Source: Cryptomeria japonica | Lineage: Eukaryota > Streptophyta > Pinopsida > Cupressales > Cupressaceae | Direction of reading: 5' to 3' | Assembly (NCBI RefSeq): GCF_030272615.1 | Contig: NC_081410.1 | Span: 142,387,349 to 142,451,348 of the forward strand | DNA length: 64,000 nt | Program-made: the position numbers and the translations under genes | The notes under the pieces: model-generated | Databases searched by the model: none | The model's input: only the letters and a program-made list of their open reading frames with translations | Told to the model about the DNA's origin: nothing | Part shown: positions 59,225-64,000 of the stretch, piece by piece | Layout: each line of letters begins with the position of its first letter | How positions within the stretch are numbered: position 1 is the stretch's first letter

Positions 59225-59352
59225 GTGGAGCTTGAGTTGTGTTACAAGCTGATATGGAGCTTGAGTTGTGTTACAAGCTGATATGGAACTTGAGTTGTGT
59301 TACAAGTTGATATGTTTGTGAAACTTGAGTTGTATTACAAGTTGATATGATT
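59225..59352 (+). repeat. Tandem repeat, unit about 31 bp, four copies
   Basis: Copies of GAGCTTGAGTTGTGTTACAA plus GCTGATATG start near 59228, 59259 and 59290, with a diverged fourth near 59327. It lies in the intron, downstream of the motif cluster. Confidence 0.88.
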
Positions 59353-61452
59353 TGATGGAGTGATATGATGTAAAACTTGATTTAGATTTGTTCAAAGTTT
59401 TCAAGTTTTTGAGATGATTTTAATTTTGATATCCACGTGTTTGATGAGGGAACTGATATTGGACTTGCGTTGTTTTTTACAGGAGCGTCTTGGAGTAGTA
59501 CAGTCGCGTGAGCGATTTTCGAGACCGTGGTCATTGATACCACGATAAACACAGGGAGACAAGGATATTATTGACAGGTGTGGTTTGACCTCTTTGCTAG
59601 AGATGTCGCGGTTTATCGTAAACTGGGGTTTATTGACAGCGTTGGCAGAGAGGTGGCATAGTGACACAAACACCTTTCATTTGGATAAGGGCGAGATGAC
59701 AGTGACACCCGAGGATTGCTACCGAATTTTGCAGATTCCTGTAGTAGGTGCACTGCTACCTTATGAGCAAACGGAGGAGGGTGGGACCGAGGCACTGCGC
59801 CGGGTATTCCAGGATGATACTATTTGTGGGTACAAGATCCCATGGCAAGAGTTTTTGGATTTGGATTACACTCCTCTACCATTAGTTCTAGCAGGTTTCA
59901 TTGGTGGTTTTCTATGTCCCGACCGTAGGTCGAAGGGACTGTCCTTTGGATGGGGATTAGTGTTGGAGGACATGGTGACACAGGGTCGTCATTTTGCATG
60001 GGGATCAGCTATGCTGGCCCATTTATATAGGGATCTGCATGAGGTAGTGTACTTGGGTTATGACAATTTATCAGCTGGTGTGACATTGCTTTAGGTATGT
60101 GCATGGGAGCATATCCCCACAGCGAGGCCATTGGCAGATAGAGATAGGCCTGTTGGATGTGCCTATGCATATGGGTACAGAGGGATAGTTGTCCAGCGCA
60201 AGCTAGGCAAACTAGAGCATTGGAGGAGAGTGCTGGATGATATTAATATGGTCGTTTGGTGACCATATACAGGGTGTGAGGTATGGGATGGAGATGCTGC
60301 ATGTCTTCATGTCCAGGTATTTGATAGGGCAGATGCCCTTTGTTATAGAGAGATTTTTTCATAGTCGGGTGCTGCGGCAGTATGGGCGACAATAGGGCAT
60401 ACCACAGGGAGCATGCCTATATGCTCGACGGAGACAGGATATGCCAGATTGGGGTCCTACGATTGACATCACGATGACAGTAGAGGAGTTCTTTCAGTTA
60501 GCCGGCTAGATTTGGGATTATGCCCCTAAGATCGTGGATGCAGGGATGACTCATGAGTTTGCAGGACTCTTTGCAGCCTGGATAATAGCCAGGATATCTG
60601 ATCCAACTGAGATGATTCTAGCATTCGACGATGATGAGGAGGTAGATGAGGGGGGGGATGGAGGAGGAGGGGATGGAGGAGATGATAGAGGAGGTGGGAG
60701 AGGTTGGTGAGCAATTAGAGGGAGATTGGAGTTTGAGGAGGAGAGGAGATAGGGATGGAGATGGTGGTGGGAGGGTGATACGGGCAGAGAGAGCTGTGCG
60801 GCGGGTGGCAGTGGATAGAGGGAGAGGGAGTTTAGTGATCAGAACTGGAGAGGAGGAGCAGGTTGAGGAGGTGATAGCAGTGGTTGGAGGGTATGAGGAC
60901 GTGCAGCGACCGACTCAGAGGAGGAGGTCAGATGTGTTACCTCCACCAGCGCTGAGGACAGCTAGAGGGACAGGGGGTACCCCTTCACAGGTACCCCTGC
61001 AAATGCGGATTCCTACGCATGTGGAGGATGCACAGATTAGATTGTTGCAGTTGTCAGTGCAGCAGTTGCAGACATAAATGTTGGCGCAGCAGCGTCAGAT
61101 TACACAGCTGACTACAGAGCAAGATACTAATTTGGAGTGGCTGGGTCAAGCTGAGGCTCGAGCAGAGGTTTTGGAGAGAGCGGCGGCAGGTGGCCCGATG
61201 AGAGACACCTTGAGAGAGATGGCTTTGAGAGTCAAGGAGGTTTAGTATTATAGGAGGCATCATGAGGAGGCGGTGTCGAGGGAGCACCGAGTGCAGAGTT
61301 TCACACAGTCGAGATCTAGTTGATCCCAAGAGACTGGGTCATAGTCAGAGAGTAGAGGCATGACTGGGCCTTCTAGACATGATCCACCTAGAGATCCAGG
61401 GATTGGGACATCTACTGCGAGACCGTCTCCTTCAGGAGATAGTCATACCTGA

Positions 61453-62700
61453 GAGACGTTGTCTCTATTGCATTTTGATCATTATATTGTATGACATATT
61501 TTGTATATTGACCATTTGAGATATATAGATGACACCATTTTCTTTGATCCTCATGTGATGTGTTATGGATTATGCATTCTATATGCTTTGGTTTATTCTA
61601 TGATGATGTAATACTTAGATAGATGCATGTGATGTGATGGATATGATATGATAATGCATGATGTTGTGAGATGTATCTTGAAAAATGAGATGTATGTTAT
61701 GATATGCAACTAATTGTAAAATGATATGCAACTAATTGTAAAATAAGCATCCTAATTTTGTAGTTGTCATCCCTATATAGCCACATTTTGTTTGCTTTTG
61801 ATATATGTATCAACATTGAGCATTGATTTATTTTTGGGATATGTTGAAAATTTATACAAGCATAATGGTATAATTGAACCATAATGACCTAAGAAAAATT
61901 TACATGGTTTTTGATTTTGCAAGATAGCACAAGTGTTAAGGTATAATTGAACCAGGACGACTTGAGTGCGGATTGCGTATAAACAGACAAGATTAAACCA
62001 TTTGTATGCGTAAAGTGGATTCATGTCTTCAGTGATATGTTGTGAATCACGTCTCAAGACAAGTATTTACATAGTACAGATGATTGCCTCACAGACAGAA
62101 AACTAAAAAAATATTGGAGTCTCCTGATGTTCTCTAACTTTGAAGCATTGTGGAGAAAATTTCAAAAGATCCAATAGTTCAAAAAGTTCAAGTGCAAAAT
62201 AGTCAAAAATTTATGCAAGATGCTTTATTTGATACTTCAGAAAATCATCCATCAGTTCTTTGTGAATTTACTCTGCGATCAATGGTTTGCTTTATGATTG
62301 TGCGAGTTTTGTTTGCTAGATGTGATGTTCTGAGTTTGCTTCTAGTTTTTGTTCGCTTGAATGTGTTGCAAGTTTTGACGAATATTGCCCCTAGCTAAGG
62401 GTGCCTCTTGATGTGGATATGTACAGTGATTACCAAGCCATGGTAAGATGTGATGAAGGAATATGTGGATAAACCAGGATAGTGACTACGCTAAGTATGT
62501 CCTGAATGGATATGATGATAAAAAAGTCGGGCGATGACCGATAGTGTTTTAAGGGTATGGATAGAATGGTATGGATATAGATAGAGGAGTTGTTCTCTCA
62601 CAATAGCGCCTATTGCCAAGTTTTCACCAGTTGCTTTTATTGTACCTTTTTATTTGCTTTTTCTTGAATTTTTTTTATTGTTTTTACTTTTTCCATGCGA
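61453..62700. other. Region between the convergent PMD and pol genes of element 2
   Basis: No supported gene. The start resembles 3811-3900 of element 1. Near 62605-62630, GCGCCTATTGCCAAGTTTTC is a relative of the repeated block at 5360 and 5419. Confidence 0.5.
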
Positions 62701-62715
62701 TTAGACTGCTCAAGT

Positions 62716-64000
62716 GTAGTATTTCTTCAAATGGATGTTGTTGGTGGGTTCATCGAGCACATCTCCTTCTAAGGTAGTTAGTTGATAGGTGCCTGATCCA
62801 TAGGCTGATATGATGACATAGGGACCCAACCAGTTAGGTTCAAACCTCCCTTTCTTTTCCCAATCCTGTTGATTTCTAGGATTTTCTTTGAGTACTAGAT
62901 CACCTATTTTGAAGTTTCTAGGGATGACTCTGTGGTTGTAGCTTCAGCACATGCGTTGTTGATATGCTTTGAGATGAGTGTAAGCATGCTGGCATCTTTC
63001 ATCTAATAGTTCAAGTTCTTGCAGTCGATTAACTAGATATTCTTCATCTGGGATTAAGCCTTTTAGAGAGACTCTGAGAGATGCAATTTCTACCTCCAGG
63101 GGTAAAATAGCTTCTGATCCATATACCAATGACTATGGTGTTTCTCCTGTAGGTTTGCAAATGCTAGTTCTATATGCCCAAAGTGCTGGATTGAGTTGTA
63201 CATGCCAATCATTGCCTACATCATTCACTGTTTTCTTTAGGATTTTCAATATTGTCTTGTTGGATGCTTTTGCTTGACCATTCCCCTGTGGGTAGTATGG
63301 TGTAGAAAAACGATGTTGTATTTTGAATTTTTCACATAGTTCTCGGACATCTTGGTTTTTGAAAGGTCATCCATTATCTGTGATGATGGAACTTGGAATA
63401 CCATATCTGCAGATCAAATAATTAAGGATAAAAGAGGCAATTTGTTTCCCAGTCATTGTGGTCATGGGGACTGCTTCTATCCACTTGGTAAAGTATTTTG
63501 TTGCAGTTATAATGAACTTGTGTCCATTTGAAGACGAGGGATGAATTTTGCCGACCAAGTCTAGTCCCCACTGACAAAAGGGCTAGGATGTTGTGAATGG
63601 TTGCAGTTCTTGTGCTAGTGCATGTATCAGATTGCCATGGATCTAGCATTTAGGACACTTCTTTGCAAAGTGATAAGAGTCTTTTTCCATTGTTGGCCAG
63701 TAATATCCGATTCTTAGAAGCTTTTAGCAAGAGTAGTACCACTTGAATGTGTGCCACATATACCTTCATGAAGGTTGTGTAAAGCGGAGTCAGATTCATT
63801 ACGATCAAGGCAACGAAGAAGAGTACCATCTAGACCTCAACGGTATAGAGTATCAGCAGTGAGGGTATAACGGGCGGCTTGTTGGATAAAGTTACATTTT
63901 TGGTTTCGGGATAGGTCAATGGGTAAGATATTGTTCTTAAGGTAGTCGTATATCGGTCCATATAACAGAGAATCTGATTCGGTCAAGGCATAGATAACAT
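62716..64000 (-). pseudogene. Integrase of element 2, partial
   Basis: Minus-strand order from the window end: the zinc-binding part is only partly readable. The core then has GKIHPSSSNGHKFIITATKY, YFTKWIEAVPMTTMTGKQIA and RYGIPSSIITDNG followed by a stop. Next is YYPQGNGQAKASNKT, where Lys replaces the catalytic Glu (GQAE in relatives). The C-terminal part reads WAYRTSICKPTGETP, VYGSEAILPLEVEIASLRVS and GPYVIISAYGSGTYQLTTLE, ending near 62716 without a chromodomain. Two or more stops and the Glu-to-Lys change make it inactive. Confidence 0.88.

Larger units (their letters stand above)
58333..61452 (+). pseudogene. Antisense PMD gene of element 2
   Basis: Exon 1 is 58333-58407 (25 codons, MLIPYSTHRFERVRRYQRPA and on), followed by a perfect donor GTGAGT at 58408. 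The acceptor TTTTTTACAG ends at 59482, and the two exons join in frame. Exon 2 encodes a clear plant mobile domain: LLTALAERWHSDTNTFHLDK, GEMTVTPEDCYRILQIPVVG, GTEALRRVFQDDTICGYKIP, GFIGGFLCPDRRSKGLSFGW, AWGSAMLAHLYRDLHEVVYL and VCAWEHIPTARPLADRDRPV. Then come FVIERFFHSRVLRQYGR and DWGPTIDITMTVEEFFQLAG, a Gly/Glu/Arg-rich region, and a Gln-rich coiled coil (about 61010-61300), ending near 61452. Breaks: TAA 59546, TAG about 60092, TGA about 60259, a frameshift near 60300, further stops after it and a TAA at 61075. Likely nuclear if ever made; its function is unknown. Confidence 0.87.
56566..64000 (-). mobile_element. Second Tat-lineage gypsy element (element 2), truncated by window end
   Basis: Its order matches element 1: 3' LTR, polypurine tract, plus-strand PMD gene, minus-strand integrase. 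The rest of pol, gag and the 5' LTR lie beyond 64000. It is from a related but distinct family: LTR and intron sequence differ widely from element 1, while the PMD and integrase proteins align. Confidence 0.9.

Overview
The window looks like intergenic DNA from a large, repeat-rich seed-plant genome. A gymnosperm such as a conifer is my best guess, from the dense nested old LTR retrotransposons, the AT-rich background and the absence of any host gene. The species cannot be told from the sequence. Almost everything I can support is a transposable element or its debris, and most coding regions are broken by stop codons and frameshifts. I see no tRNA or rRNA gene and no CRISPR array.

Layout. (1) 1-18161: a Ty3/gypsy element of the Tat lineage, about 18 kb, read on the minus strand, with its 3' LTR cut by the window start. 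In minus-strand order it has the 5' LTR (16957-18161), a primer binding site, gag, protease, RT, RNase H, a second archaeal-type RNase H, integrase, and then a separate plus-strand (antisense) gene for a plant mobile domain (PMD) protein before the 3' LTR. A 1657-bp solo LTR with target duplication GTAAG sits between the second RNase H and the integrase. (2) 18162-27115: no genes; a 2.7-kb tandem duplication, a cluster of GCGGGATAAG motifs in both orientations, and a possible SINE. (3) 27116-35820: a decayed plus-strand gypsy gag-protease region, split inside its zinc knuckle by a 3.2-kb LTR-like insertion. (4) 35825-44068: Ty1/copia sequence on the minus strand, one element plus a truncated neighbour sharing an LTR. 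Its RT holds a solo LTR, which itself holds a non-LTR-type insert with a 15-bp target duplication and a decayed 284-codon reading frame of unknown family. (5) 44264-51519: a fairly young minus-strand copia element with both LTRs, TSD TTGGG, PBS and PPT. (6) 51520-56565: unrecognised, apart from a microsatellite. (7) 56566-64000: a second Tat element of the same type as (1), minus strand, running off the window after its 3' LTR, antisense PMD gene and part of the integrase.

The most interesting result comes from comparing the two Tat elements. Each carries an antisense PMD gene with its own TATA box, a conserved 25-codon first exon, an intron and a long second exon ending in a coiled coil. Each intron is packed with a different short motif: TCGTAYGAG-like in element 1 and TAGCGCATAGGG-like in element 2. 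In element 1 the same motif also fills the untranslated region next to the 5' LTR. Family-specific motif clusters in noncoding DNA beside an accessory gene resemble the VANC anti-silencing systems of VANDAL transposons. A link between the PMD protein and the motifs is inference only.
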